DNA of 64,000 nt from Adiantum capillus-veneris (GCA_014529385.2 CM043963.1:97602412-97666411), one strand, 5' to 3'; counted from the stretch's first letter, positions 34,997 through 47,107 are shown. Program-made: numbers and translations. Notes: generated from the letters alone by a model not told the origin.

Positions 34997-35560
34997 TCAC
35001 TTGTATGTTTTCTTTGTTATATTGGGATGGGTCTTGTGTGTCTCAAGATTTATTTCAACTACATCAGTTGAAGCTCTAGAGACTTGGGCTATGGGGACAT
35101 ATGGTTCAACCTCTTGGACATGCAATGTTTTGGGTTTTATTTCCTTAAGAGGCAATATCTCAGGGACTATGGCTTGCGTGGCAGGGCTAAGAGTTGGTTT
35201 CTGTGTTGCGACACCCCCTGTCCCCCAATCAATAGTGCATTTGGTGGCTATCATCCACGTGCGTCCTAGGTTTATATTACCCTCCATAGTTCCAACAGGC
35301 ATGACGAAAAAGTCTTGAGCTACAACCCCATTGTCATAACTGACAGAAGTGTGCTAGATTCCAAAAACTGCAGTTTTTTTCTTGTTGACACCCTTGACTT
35401 GGATAATACTCTCAGATAGAGGTGGCTTCCCTAACTGACACCACACCCCATATGATAGCAGATTATATTTAGCACCCGTGTCCAATAAGGCGTTATATAG
35501 CACTTTTCCATAGGTGTTGTTTAGCTCAATAGGGTATCGTAGAGGTGTGTCAGAGTCCAA
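34997..35560 (-). pseudogene. Second retropepsin-like domain downstream of integrase
   Basis: In the same frame as integrase, right after the TGA at 35561, the minus strand encodes LYNALLDTGAKYNLLSYGVW (D-T-G-A active site), then QLGKPPLSESIIQVKGVNKK. After a TAG at 35354 it goes on with DNGVVAQDFFVMPVG and NINLGRTWMIATKCTIDWGT (the hydrophobic-LGR-x-W motif of retropepsins). It is thus a complete protease fold signature, distinct from PR1 (which reads D-G-G-A), in a position where Gypsy elements normally have no protease. Both stops are compatible with C-to-T change. The element may have gained it by duplication or capture. Confidence 0.75.
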
Positions 35561-36907
35561 TCAATCCTCGTCGATTTCAACGTGGAATGCATGTGTGACT
35601 CCAAGGTTAGCCTCTCGTTTTTGTAGTATACGTTGTTGTTGCTCCTTAGCCTCAGCTTGAGCTTGTATCTTCTTCAATTCTATTTGTGCGTTGGCTGCCT
35701 TTTTTGTATGGATGGCACACAACTCCTCTTGGCTTAAAGGATCATAGTATCTTTTAAATTTGCTCCCATTGAGGAATCCAATGGTTTCAACTCCATCAAG
35801 AGTCTCCACACGAATGGTTCCTTGTGGGGTGATATCACATACTCTATATGGTCCTTTTCCCGCATATTTCAACTTTTTCTTTTCGTTACGCACTCCATAC
35901 ATAAGGACTTTATCACCAACATTGATATCCTTGTTCTTTAGATGACGGTCAAACCGTTTCTTCCTCCTATCTTTCTCCACAAGTGCATTTTGCATAGCTA
36001 ATTGCCTCTCTTCATCTAGCCTTTCAAGGATATATAATCGCTCAACTAAGGGGTTACCATCCCAACCTTCTTGAGAAGCTACTCGAAGACTAGGAATGAC
36101 AAACTCCCATGGCATAACCGCTTCTTGGCCATACACCATCTTGAATGGTGTGCAATTAATGGTAACTTTATACGCAGTACGATAAGCCCATAGAGCTGAT
36201 GTAAGCTTTAAATCCCAATCTGTGCGATGAGCTTCCACTGTTTTGGTTAAGATAGAGATTAAGGTCTTATTGGTGCTCTCAGCTTGGTCATTTTCTTGTG
36301 GATAATAAGGTGTGGATTTATGGTGAGCTATCATAAAGTTGGTAGTGAGTTCTTTTATTACTCCATTTATAAAATGAGTACCATTGTCACTCACAATCTC
36401 AAAGGGACAACCAAATCTTGTAATAATGTCCTCAAATAGAAACTTGGCAGTTGACCTCGCATCGGCCTTACGTGTCGCCCTGGCTTCCGCCCACTTTGTC
36501 ACATAGTCAGTGGCAACCATAATATATCGAGATTGAGTGCTACGAGATGCCGGACTAATTAGGCCTACAAAGTCCAAACCCCATTTTTCAAATGGTTGAG
36601 TCACTTTAACAGGATGTAAGGACATCCTATCCTTTTGTTGTGTGATCTTGTAACGTTGGCATTCATCACATCCTTTTGCAAAAAGTGATGCATTCTTAAA
36701 TAAGGTTGGCCACCAATAGCCTGATTGCAACACCTTTCGAGCTGTTAGTTCCCCTGAGAAATGTCCTCCGGCTATACCCATGTGGGCTTCTTGCAGTATG
36801 TATAAATACTCATCCTCACGGGCACAACGTCTAAGAATATCATCCTTCCCTAGCCTGTAGAGAGTTCCCGCAATGAGACAGTAAGGTTCACATTCTTTTA
36901 ACAGTTT
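35561..36907 (-). pseudogene. Gypsy integrase
   Basis: The frame continues from RNase H after the TGA at 36908. The zinc-binding HHCC is visible (EAHMGIAGGHF, then KGCDECQRY), followed by the DDE core: KWGLDFVGLI, FEIVSDNGTHFINGV and the E in QENDQAESTNKTLI. ALWAYRTAYK and the GPY-type C-terminus (YAGKGPYRVCDITPQGTIRV) complete it, then a glutamine-rich coiled tail (KKIQAQAEAKEQQQRILQKR). It ends at TGA 35561. Integrase inserts the cDNA, and GGCCA is the footprint it left here. Confidence 0.95.
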
Positions 36908-39177
36908 TCAAGCTCTGTCTTTACGAAGCTCTTTGGGTGGAAAACCATTAACTAGAAAGTTCACAATATTCTCACTCCATTCAGGTATGGTTTTGACTAG
37001 GAATAGAGAAGTATTAGGCAATTTATCATCGACTCCAGTAGGGGCTTCACCATTGGGTATGCGAGACAAATGATCAGCCATGAAATTTCTTTTACCAGGT
37101 CTCACCACAACGGTAAAATCAAACTCAAGGAAAATTAACAACCATCGTGTAATTCTTCCCATGGAACAAGGTTTATTTACTAGATACAACAAGGCTTGAT
37201 GATCAACATAGAACACAAACTTGTTGGCCAGAAGGTAGTAGCGAAATTTCTTCACTGCATAAATCATACCTAAACCTTCTCGCTCTGTAGTGATGTAGTT
37301 TCTTTCGGCATCATTCAACTGACGACTTGCAAAGCTAATGGGGTAGTCCAGTTTATGTTCTCCTGGTTGAGCTAGAACACACCCAATAGCAAAGTTCGAT
37401 GCATCAATATGCACATGAAAAATTACATTCCAATCAGGCACTCGTAGAACAGGAGCGCTAGTCAAGGTCTTTTTCAATGACTCATAAGCATGGTCACACT
37501 CCGCAGTCCATTGGAACTCAATAAGAAGCTTGTACAAAGGACGAGCTATCTCAGCAAAGTTTAAAATAAACCATCGGTAATAACCAACATGGCCCATGAA
37601 CCTTTGAACTCCTTTATAATTTGTAGGTGGTGGCAATTTAACAATGGATTTAATTTTGCTCTCATCTATGGAAATCCCATTTTTGGACACTATATGCCCT
37701 AAAATGACTCCAGGTTTAACCCAAAATTGGCATTTGAAAGGGTTTAAGGAGATGCGATACAATCTACACTTCTCAAACACTTTTCGTAAGCATGATAGAT
37801 GTTCTTTCCAGGAGGAATAAACACAAAGGTCATCTAAGAAAGCTTCACAAAACTCCCTCAAATATTCTCTAAAAGCAGTGTTTATTAATCTTTGAAAGGT
37901 AGCAGGGGCATTGGTTAAACCAAAAGCCATAACACGAAATGCAAACACTCCAAATTCGGTTATAAAGGTTGTTTTGGCTTGGTCCTCCAGCACAATTGTG
38001 ATTCGATTGTAGCCAGAGTACCCATCTAGAAAGCTATAAGCTTCCTTCCCTGCAACTCTTTCAAGCACGTGTTCTGAATATGGCAAGGGGTAATGGTCCC
38101 TCCTAGTGGCGGCATTGACCTTCTTGAGTTTCCCATTCTTTTTTGGCACAATCACTATTGGTGACACCCATTCTGAGTGCTCAATAGGGTATATGAATCC
38201 GCATTCCACAAGCTTTTCAATCTCTTCTTGAACGATTTTTGCATATTTAGGATTCATTGGGTAGGGTCGTTGCTGAACTGGTTTAGCCATGCTATTCATA
38301 GGGATTGTGTGTTGCACCACGGAAGGTGGAACACCTTTCATATCATGATAAGTCCAGGCAAATATATCATTGAATTCCTTGAGAAGTTCTTTAAGTACAC
38401 ACTCCTCACTCTCGGTCAGATCTTGGACAATGAAAACAGGTTTAGACTCTTCTCCTGGGTCTGCTAATTCTATTTCCTTAACTATCGCTAGACCATCATA
38501 GACTCCATTGCTCCCATCGATAGGTTTTCTTTGAGCCTTTGTATACACAACCTTACGTTCCTCTATGGTATAGGATTTGAAATGTTCAGGTGCAGGGTGT
38601 AAGTCTGTGGGGTCCTGTTGTTTTGTGAACTGTGATTTAACTTTTGATTCCTTTTGTTGTTGAGCTAACTCTCGATTTTGTCGTCTCCTTATGGTACGGC
38701 TCAACTTTGGCTTCTGTGTAGCCTCTAGTTGTGAGATGTCAATGGGTTGTGAACTACACCACATAACACTTTGAAGGTATTCACCCCAGTTATCTACCAA
38801 CTTTCGATGAGCATCACATGCCCCTATATAATTAAGCCATTCTACGGTAGATTTCTTTTCATTTATTCTATCACGCACATTTGCTCGATATCGTCGCCTC
38901 TTATATCTCTTACTCTTCTTGTTTAATTCTCGATTACGGTTGATTTTTAGTGAAGAATCACTAGATGAATCACTACTTGTGTCTTCTGCGCCCTTGGATA
39001 GATTATCATCTAGGTTACCACTGGGCCTTGAATGGTTTGTCCCCACATTTTCACTAAGATTTAACTCAGATTCTTCGTCCTCAGAGTCAATTTTAGCTGA
39101 TGATTCTGACCCCAAATCGTGTGGGCTATAGTCTTGTGAGGCGCTATTGGTTTCAATGCCAGTCAAACTTTCATCTT
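36908..39177 (-). pseudogene. Gypsy reverse transcriptase and RNase H
   Basis: Landmarks in order: IPMNSMAKPVQQRPYPMNPK, IEKLVECGFIYPIEHSEWVS, IVIVPKKNGK, YSFLDGYSGYNRI, FGLTNAPATFQRLI, the catalytic AFLDDLCVYSSW (LDD box), LGHIVSKNGI, QRFMGHVGYYRWFI; then RNase H: FHVHIDASNFAIGCVLAQ, TTEREGLGMIYAVKKFRYYL, VDHQALLYL, and NFMADHLSRI. The open frame extends to 39223, but its first 15 codons belong to the CACTA end. Before the insertion it was fused in frame to PR1. A TGA at 36908 (consistent with CGA to TGA) separates it from integrase in the same frame. Confidence 0.95.
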
Positions 39178-39778
39178 CACTACAAGAGGTTGTGTGCTCT
39201 TGTGACGCTGTTAGCGACGCCAATACACTGGGTTTTTATAACCCCCGGCGTCGCTAAAACCGTCGCTAATAGTGTCGCTATATGCGACGCTATAGGCGTT
39301 GCTATATAGAAACGCTCATAGCGACGGTTATAGCGATGTTTACACAGAAGTCTATAGCGACGCTCTAGAGCCATAAATAGCGACGGTTATAGGGACGCCC
39401 GAGAGAAATTTTTTTTGGTGACAGGGCATTGAATGCCCTGCCACCCATCAACCATATTGTACTTGATTCACTTTTTTAAAAAGGTGCAAGGGTAGATAAT
39501 AGACCCAAAATAGTCACCCACAAGACGCATTGTTTGCAAAATTGACAACAGTAAAATTGACAATTGTACACATCATAGGCAAAATGAATTGATTGGCAAA
39601 TGTAATAATGACAATTGTACAACATCGTAGGCATAAAGAATTGATTGGCAAAATGAACTGCGGTGACAAATGTAATAATATACATGGTTCAAAAAGACGT
39701 ATAAAATCCGTCTCATGATACATAAGCTATGAGAAACCCTAAACTAATGCTATCTAGCTACGGTTAAACTGACGTCGT

Positions 39779-41088
39779 CTAGTCAGACGTCTCATCGCGT
39801 CCAAGCGGCGTATCTGTCGGATTCTGCAAAAAAAGACAATAAGACAGCTTTCAGTAAGTATAAACATATAACGACATTTATAAAACAATACAAAAAATAG
39901 AAAAGAGTAAACCCTAATACTAACCATGCCGTCGCGAGAACTGAGAATGTCCATCAGGGCGTTTAAGCCCTTCCTGCCTGCGTACTCGCGCTCGTACGGT
40001 GTGGGATCACGTCCTGTCATCGACCATTGTCAAAACATACAAAGATTTCATTATGTTAGAATTAAAAAACTCATAAACCCTAAACTATCGAACATAAAGA
40101 GCAATGCGAAAACACTTACAAAATCGGCCTCAAATGATGCCCATCCACCGCTCCCCAAGTGGTGCGAGCTCCCTGCCTCTACTCGCGCTCTGGCTGCATC
40201 CTTTTGTTGCTTCCACTTGTCGGGATTCTCGCGCGCTGCTTTCTTCGCATTCTTCCAATCTTCTTTGGCCAGCCAATCTGGCCTGTTCCACCCATGCTTG
40301 ATTGCTTTTTGCACTTCGGAACGCTTGTGTTTGCAGTATTCGCGCATTCGAATCTTCATCAGGTCTTCATTGAAGCGCTGATCCCGTGTTGGAATGGGAA
40401 ACTCATCATGAAGTATGCTGATGACTCTGGCTTTTAAATCACTTGGTACTTCACTCCATTTGTTTAGTATGTAGTGTCTAAATAGCTGAGAGCAAAGACC
40501 ACGCATGCGCGAGATCACCTTCTTGCCGTCATCATCCATGATGATGCCGCCGCTGAAGTCGACGGAGTAAGGCAAGCCCTCTGGCCGGTGACGCATGAAC
40601 CTGGGTGTCTCGGCAGGGGTCTCTAGCGGCATGTCGATGGGGGTACGGACGTCAGGTGTCTCCACCGGTGTCTGGGCCCCGAAGCGAGGAGTGTCGAGTG
40701 GGGTGGCTCCTGGTGGAGTAGGTAGAGGTGTGTAGCTGCTAGGAACAGTCAGCCGCGCAAAACCTGGCGTAGATGGCGATGCTGTGGCTGGTGTGGGGGC
40801 GGGCAAAGAAGGGGAGGGTAAAGAGCCTCGTCGAACACGAGGCGGTGTGGAGGCATCGGCGGCGGAATCCCCACAACAACTGCCACCGCCACCACTAGAG
40901 CACCGGTGTCTAGACGAGTGTGAAGATCGTCTCGTCGACACCGAAGCTTCGGAGCGCGCCGAATGCTCCGAAAGAGAGGGAGATGCGGATGGAGTAGGAA
41001 CGCGCGATGATGCGCCAGAGCGATGACGCTCCACGTATCACTGTCTCTGCTGCGGTGACAAAGAAGAAAGAAACTCCTCATCATCCAT
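39779..41088 (-). pseudogene. CACTA second gene (Ptta/En-Spm Transposase_24-like)
   Basis: ATG at 41088 (MDDEEFLSSLSPQQRQ), an in-frame TGA at 41038, then a long frame to a donor GTAAGTG at 40119: a serine/proline-rich N-terminal half, FSGGIIMDDDGKKVISRM, LFRHYILNKWSEVPSDLK, REYCKHKRSEVQKAIKHGW and HHLGSGGWASFEADF, the conserved block of plant Transposase_24. A second exon (about 40013-39925, GRDPTPYEREYAGRKGLN) and a third (39823-39779, ending DETSD) follow with GT-AG borders. Phase across the first intron does not fit perfectly by eye. The protein in related elements binds subterminal repeats. Confidence 0.8.
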
Positions 41089-41292
41089 ACCTGCATTAAA
41101 CACACGAATATTTAAACTTAATATTGAATGAATAGAGTAGACAATGACGCAAAGACCATTAAATACAATGACGTAATGACGCATATAAATACAATGACGC
41201 AATGAATTGAGTGATAGAAGAGGCAAGATTATGAGTGGTCGTTCAAACGTTTAGATATAAAGTCACTAGCTAGTCGTACATTGCAAACTTAC

Positions 41293-43037
41293 CTTGGTCG
41301 CGCAACCACAAGAGTACTCCCACTCTTCCTCAGTCACTTCGTCACCGCATTGTTGTGCGCTTTTCAATTGGTTGTGCAACCATCTTAAGCTCATGAATGT
41401 TGGTAGGCTCTCTAGACCCGTCGGATAGTGCATCGGTGGTCGTCTTCCCCGTCTCCACTCGATTCGTGTCCTTTGTCGCTCTTGCTTTGCATCCTCATAT
41501 TGTGAAATCCACTTTTGCATCACTGGATTGTGAAGCATGCAAAATCGGTTGATTTTAGCCTCTAGATCTTCTGTCATCTTCTTCTCAACACCGAGATTGC
41601 ACATGACAATCCCAGATATGCGCTCATCATCTATGGTTCGCCATAGCGTGTCTCGGGATTTATCAAATCCGTCTAGCCACTCTCCAATGTACACTAGGGA
41701 CTCTGATACCAACCAACCTTCTGCCATGCTACCCTCCGGACGTACCTGACACATTTTATGCCAATCATGTGAATGCCAATCCACAATTGTTGTAGCTCTT
41801 CCAATAGTGGACGAAGATACACATCAATATTCTGCACTTTATATCGCCCTGGCACAATCAAGCTTAGCCATAGGTGCCCCTTCTTCGTAGTCAACCACGG
41901 GGGAATGTTGTAGTTGACGATGACAACGGGCCATACACTGTAAGATGTTGATCTTTGACCAAATGGATTTACGCCATCCATAGCCAGGCCTAAGCGCAAA
42001 TTTCGAGCTTCCCTGGCAAAATCCGACCATGTTCCATCTATATGTTTCCAGGCTGCACAATCTGTAGGAATTCGTAGCACACCATCCGAAGATTTATTCT
42101 CCTCATGCCATGATGCTAGGGCAGCCATGGACTTACATCCGAAGAAATGCTTGATGCGAGGAAGCAGAGGAAAATGTCGCAAAACCTTTTGTGGAATTTT
42201 TGTCCCGTGGAGATCTACTCGATATCTTTCGGAATCACATTTCGGACACTTCTCCATGTCTATGTATTCCCCTCTGAAAAGAATGCAGTCATTAGGACAA
42301 GCGTGGATAGAATTGTAATCCATCCCCAAGTTTTGCAAAATCTTTCTTGCTTCATCTCGGGAATCTGGCATCACATTGTCAGCTGGTAGTATGTGCTCTT
42401 TAACCAATCTACACAACATAAAAATACGATACAGTTGTGTAAAAATCTATCAGATCATTATACATTTAGAGTTTTATTAAAGTAAACTAATTGTAATAGA
42501 TCACCTGAAAAGCGTTGTGACGCTAGTGTCACTCCATCCAAACTTTGCCTGCATGTTGAGAAGAACCAGGAGTGCTTTCAATCTAGACATACGTGCTCCA
42601 TTATACAATGGCGTATCGGCTTCACTTTTCATATCATCATAGATAAGCCTTTCTGAATCCATGATCATCTCGATCATTTCATCAATCTCGGGCTCAAACA
42701 TTGCCTCGTTGGGAATGTGCTCTGCATGATCATCCCCCGAGCTATCAGAGGCTACATCTTGTGGCCTCACATGTGCTGCTTGACCAAAGCGCCCGCGAAC
42801 ACGTCTATTGGGTTGCAAGATTGCTGCTTGTTGGCCAGTGTCAGAGTCCGACGAGTTATAATTGGCAACAACTCGATCTATAATAGATGGATCGAACTCG
42901 CCAAATTCGCGAACGTGCTGCAAAGAAACACGTCTTGTTCGTCGCACAGCATGCTTGCATTGATTACAAGGACATAAGACCCTCGTTGAGAGATAGGTGT
43001 TTCGGTTGGACGGTCCCACATCCTCGTCACTACTCAT
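41293..43037 (-). pseudogene. CACTA transposase (TNPD/TNP2 type), internally deleted
   Basis: Exon 1 (43037-42505) has the transposon-associated zinc motif RVLCPCNQCK and an acidic stretch. An intron of 96 bp (42504-42409, GT-AG) joins in frame to exon 2: LVKEHILPADNVMPDSRDEA, HACPNDCILFRGEY, MEKCPKCDSERYR, FFGCKSMAALASWH, AMDGVNPFGQRSTSYSVWPV (Transposase_21). This stops at about 41750 and, in another frame, VRPEGSMAEGWLVSESL follows, which is the end of the DUF4218 region. The part between, including the rest of the catalytic domain, is missing. A donor site GTAAGT follows at 41292. It would not make active transposase. Confidence 0.9.
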
Positions 43038-43399
43038 AATGAGGATAAAAATCTTATAACCTGGACAACAAATTTAATATTCTATTGGCATTCTTCGTCT
43101 TATCTCTCTCTCTCTCTCTCTCTACCTCACATTCTCTAGTCATGTCCAATCCCCGCACACCTCGGTCTAGAGGTGCACGGAGATCAGAACCACCGGGTTA
43201 TAATCTCGTCTTTATTGGTCAATACCTATATTTGTGGGTACAAGAAATCTACAGACCCACGTCTACATGATACTGCATGTAGTGGACAAAACCCCTTTGC
43301 CTCTTCTCTAGCTGTAGCACTTCACAGCATCTTAACATCTTTTCACAGTAGATCTTTTCACTGTTCGTCTAACTCTAAACCCTAAACCGTAAGTAATTC

Positions 43400-44275
43400 T
43401 TGCGTGGACTCATCTAACGTAAATAAGCGTAAATCTAAATAAACATAAATCTAACTAAAAATAAACCTAAATCTAATTTAACGTAAGTCTATATCTAACC
43501 TAATCTTTAACGTCTTTTGGGATAGTTTCCTACGACGTTAAAACTCTCTTCTTCTTTTGTGTGTGTGTGTGTGTGGGTAAACCTAAATAAACCTAAGTTT
43601 AATCTAATATAACATAAATCTAAATCTAACGTAAATTATGTTATATTAAAAACAAAGAACTAAACTAACAGGGATTATAAGAACCTTAAAACTGATTTAA
43701 CACATAATTTTTCACATAACTCGGCAAGAGTTGGCATTCTCATCACTAAAGATGTGAGAGTTAACTTCCAGTGGTGACGCTGCCTCATCTCCATCCACAT
43801 CTGACGACAGCAATTGGCCCTTTGGACCGTTCTTGCTCTTGTTACTAACTTTGAAGTTGCTGTTGAATGACTAGAGGTTGTCTAGATGGTCATTGTTGGG
43901 GATGTAGTGACTCTTGCCGCCCTGAAGATCCACCTTCTTCCCTATCTTTTGAAGACATTTCACCAGTACTTTTGGATCGACGGAGCCCACCATGAGTGAA
44001 GGCAGCAATACCCTATATTCCATTGAGGGCTTTCTCCACCCGCTTCATGCAGGCATCGTAGTCTATGGAGACCTAAATCTAATCTAATATAACGTAAATC
44101 TAAATCTAGCGTAAATAAACGTAAATCTAACTAAAAATAAACCTAAATCTAATCTAATTTAACTTAAATAAACCTAAATCTAATTTAACGTAAGTCTACA
44201 TCTAACCTAATCTTTAACGTCTTTTAGGATAGTTTCCTACGACGTTATAACTCTCTTCTTCTTGTGTGTGTGCGC
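43400..44275. repeat. CACTA internal direct repeat and TAAATCTAA-rich region
   Basis: About 150 bp with CTAACTAAAAATAAACCTAAATC and GATAGTTTCCTACGACGTTA occur at 43417-43577 and again at 44108-44275. The surrounding sequence is low-complexity (AACGTAAATCTAA). No coding. In between, 43740-44070 is more complex sequence without an ORF. Confidence 0.75.
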
Positions 44276-44289
44276 GTGTGTGGATATGT

Positions 44290-44430
44290 GTGCCAATAAA
44301 AAGAGATAAATGGTATAACCTTTCTATCACCCATGCCAAGTATGATAGATTGGTTATTCCATTTCCCTCTTGAATAATAGGTCTTGAGTTCAACTCCTCG
44401 TTGGCTAGATCTTTAGGTCTTTTAATTTTA
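44290..44430. repeat. SINE-like family copy inside the CACTA element
   Basis: Contains ATAACCTTTCTATCACC, ATGATAGATTGGTTATTCC and TTGAGTTCAACTCCTC, the last a good match to a tRNA-type B box. Same family as clusters at 24.5, 51.2, 53.6 and 56.1 kb. Confidence 0.55.
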
Positions 44431-44584
44431 ATTAGTTTCCTACGACGTTAAATTAGTTTCTCTCTCTTTCTCTCTCAATGTGTGTGCGTTTTTTTGTTTA
44501 TGCATGCTCTCTCTTTTCCTCTCTCAATGTGTGTGTGCATTCTTTGTTAATGTATGTGTGTGTGCGTTTTTGTTTATGTTTGTA

Positions 44585-44587
<3 letters not shown>

Positions 44588-44621
<34 letters not shown>

Positions 44622-44626
44622 AAACA

Positions 44627-44696
<70 letters not shown>

Positions 44697-44800
44697 AAGA
44701 GGGGAAGGGAACATGAGAGTGAGGAGAGGGAAGGAGCATACCTGGCTCTCCTTCCTCTCCTCGTGTGTGTGTGTGTGTGGAGAAGAAAGAGAGAGAGAGA
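44588..44800. repeat. Compound (TC)n, (GT)n, (GA)n tracts in CACTA
   Basis: (TC) 44588-44620, (GT) 44628-44651, (GA) to about 44696, then a shorter (GT)n and (GA)n at 44763-44810. Confidence 0.95.
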
Positions 44801-44848
44801 GAGAGAGGGAGAGAGTTACCTGCTCCTTGCTTGAGGGCGCCGAAAAAC

Positions 44849-46417
44849 TCAGATCTGAGATCTGAGTTTTTGGGCGCTCTCTGTTATTTTTTTTAGCCCA
44901 GCCGGCGTCGCTATGAGCGTCGCAAATTTACTTGTAAATTTGCGACGCTCATAGCGACGCCGGGATTTTTTTATTTTGAGCGTCGCTTTGTGAGCGTCGC
45001 TAATATGAATAGCCTCTTGTAGTGCTTGTAGATCATCAGAAGCTATATGCATTGCTTCTAGCATGTTTAAGGGTACAAGTGGTGGTATTTCATCCCCCTT
45101 AGGTGTTACCCAGGTCGTCTCCCTATTTCTCCAAGTGTCTGTGGTTGCTGCTAGGTGGACCCAATCCACATTGTCCGACTCAGTCATCCCAGGTAGTACA
45201 TCCATATAAGGAGAATCTTCCCCAACATCAGTGTCCGCTTTACATGTGTAACAATACTGCAATGGGGCCGAGTGAACTGTGGTGTCAGATCTATGATCAA
45301 TTATAAATCTGTTTCCTAGAGGATGTGCTCGACCCGTCACAAGATCCACTCGAATGACAGAATCTTGGAACTGCAAGTAGACATGGTTTTTGGACCAGTC
45401 ATGCACCATTTTTGCTTCCCTCATGAAAGGACGTCCTAAGATCATCTCCGATGCCATAGTGTGTTTGGAGAAATCCATAACAATAAAGATAATCCTTATT
45501 TTATGTCCAAAGACCTTGATCTTGAGATCTTCTAGCATCCCAATAGGTTTAACAATAGACCCATTGGCCATATTCACTACTATGGTTGTGGTCGCAAGGT
45601 GAGGTCTTTCCATAGTTTCCCAGCAATTTTTAGTCACAATGCTAGCCCCAGCGCCACCATCAAGGATTCCCTTCACAGTTAATCCCTTAGTAGTGATTGG
45701 TATAGTCGCATTGGATTCATCACCCTCAAAGTATTGTCCCAACTTGTTAACAGGTATTTCTATAACAAGGTTCTCATCTAGGTTGGGTTGTGGATCTATG
45801 TATTCCTCCTCTATTGGAATCTCCCCAGCTCCATCCATCTGTGCAAATTGTGGTAGCCCAAACTTCAGTTCTCCATTGAGGAAGGCTCAAAGAGTTGAGA
45901 CTAGCTCAGGGTCTTTATATAGTTTGGACATGATGGTGGTTCTAACTTCTAAAGACATGAAATCCATCAATTTGGCAATGTTTAACGGCACCTTTTGGCC
46001 TTGAGTCCCTTGACGTGGTTCTTCGATAGGATCAGGTAGTCCCTCTGTAAACATTCTTTCCATCAAGAAGTGAGTGCATCCACTTTCCCATGACTTTAAG
46101 TCACTTTCTTCTTGGATGACACTAGGTATGTCCAAGGGTCTATGGACTTGGTGAGGTTGTTGTTGCGTAGGGAACACGGTGTCTGTAATTTGGATCTTCC
46201 TAGGTGCAGGTTCTAGATCCCTTTGGGTATCTTCTACCAAACTCCTTAATTGCTTGACTCGCTCGATCTCCTCTATAGGGTTTGGGTAAGTTCCTATCTT
46301 CTTTTTGGATCCTGGCCATTGTGGCTCATGAAGATCTTCCTTGTTGGTTTCTATCTTAGTGGTCGTTTTGGTCTCCATGGTTTCTCCTGAATCAGAATCC
46401 TCTTCAGCGTCATTCAT
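44849..46417 (-). pseudogene. Gypsy protease (PR1) and upstream linker, cut by the CACTA insertion
   Basis: 46417-45887 is an acidic linker with LMDFMSLEVRTTIMSKLY; a TGA at 45887 separates it, in frame, from 45838-44849. The latter holds a retropepsin: VKGILDGGAGASIV (active-site D-G-G-A, as in several plant Tat/Ogre-type proteases), then MILGRPFMREAKMVHDW (hydrophobic-LGR motif). Coding continues to 45028, where the CACTA element starts. The last codons before 44849 are transposon sequence. The frame resumes at 39174 after the CACTA. Confidence 0.9.
44902..44963. repeat. Perfect 30-bp hairpin in CACTA subterminal region
   Basis: Arms 44902-44931 and 44934-44963 are exact reverse complements with a TT loop. 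They are built from GCGTCGC/GCGACGC motifs plus CAAATTTAC. Confidence 0.97.
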
Positions 46418-46444
46418 ATATACGGGGTCTGACTTCGCTACTTT

Positions 46445-47107
46445 TTACGATCTCTTTCTTCGTGTTTTCTTCTTTTCTTGAGATTGGGCAATTGATGCCG
46501 TGTCTCTTTCCTCAAGGATATAGTTTTGTTTTTGGAGCATCGATCGTATGTGTACGTTTACTGGTGCCACAGGTGTACTTTGTGATGGCTCTTCAGTAAC
46601 TTCAATCAAGTTTAATGGCGTGATCTTTGGTGCATTTGGATTATTTGGACATTGGGCAATCAAATTATCTATGCCACATCGATTACACATGAGTATCGGC
46701 ATTGTAGACATGCTCGCTTGATTGGTTTGCATTAGTGTGGCGTTCTTTTGTAGCCTAATAGGACACTCGGCTACACGATGTGGACCTCCACACTCATAGC
46801 ATTGAAGAGGTGGTCTCTTAGCGGTGTAATTGATATTTTGGCCTCTTGCCGCAAGAGCAGCTACTTGATAGACAGGTTTGACTTGTCCCCAATAGTCCTC
46901 CATGTAGTATTGTGGACTTTCTTCAAGCACATCCATCCCATAGGCGATATTAGGATCTATATCTTCCTCACAGCCTTCCAAACAAGAAATAGATGACTCA
47001 CAACCCACTTGATTCACAGAAGTGATTCTCGGATGTGGTGGTTGCGGTCCTAGCACTGGAGGTGGTAAAGGTGTTGTTTGAACAACATTTTGGGCCCTAG
47101 GGACCAT
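46445..47107 (-). pseudogene. Gypsy gag-pol linker with two more zinc knuckles
   Basis: A new frame, shifted relative to gag and shared with pol, runs 47107-46445. It has a proline-rich start, QCYECGGPHRVAECP (CCHC) and MCNRCGIDNLIAQCP, where the histidine is replaced by N or lost. The end is strongly basic (KKKTRRKRS). The TAA at 46445 is compatible with CAA to TAA. The frame change against gag fits the usual gag-pol frameshift arrangement or decay. Confidence 0.75.

Larger units (their letters stand above)
39178..45024 (-). mobile_element. Complete CACTA (En/Spm-type) transposon nested in Gypsy pol
   Basis: Terminal inverted repeats CACTACAAGAGG (39178) and CCTCTTGTAGTG (to 45024), 3-bp target-site duplication CTT on both sides (39175-39177 and 45025-45027), length 5,847 bp. 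Subterminal regions carry many AGCGACGC/GCGTCGCT motifs in both orientations, as is typical for the transposase-binding ends of CACTA elements. Inside, on the minus strand, are remains of a TNP2/TNPD-type transposase and a second gene. Removing it with one CTT restores a continuous protease-RT frame in the host Gypsy. Confidence 0.97.

Noticed and set aside
43371-43390. Interstitial telomere repeat
   Set aside because: Only two imperfect CTAAACC units within a low-complexity TAAATC-rich stretch of the CACTA element.
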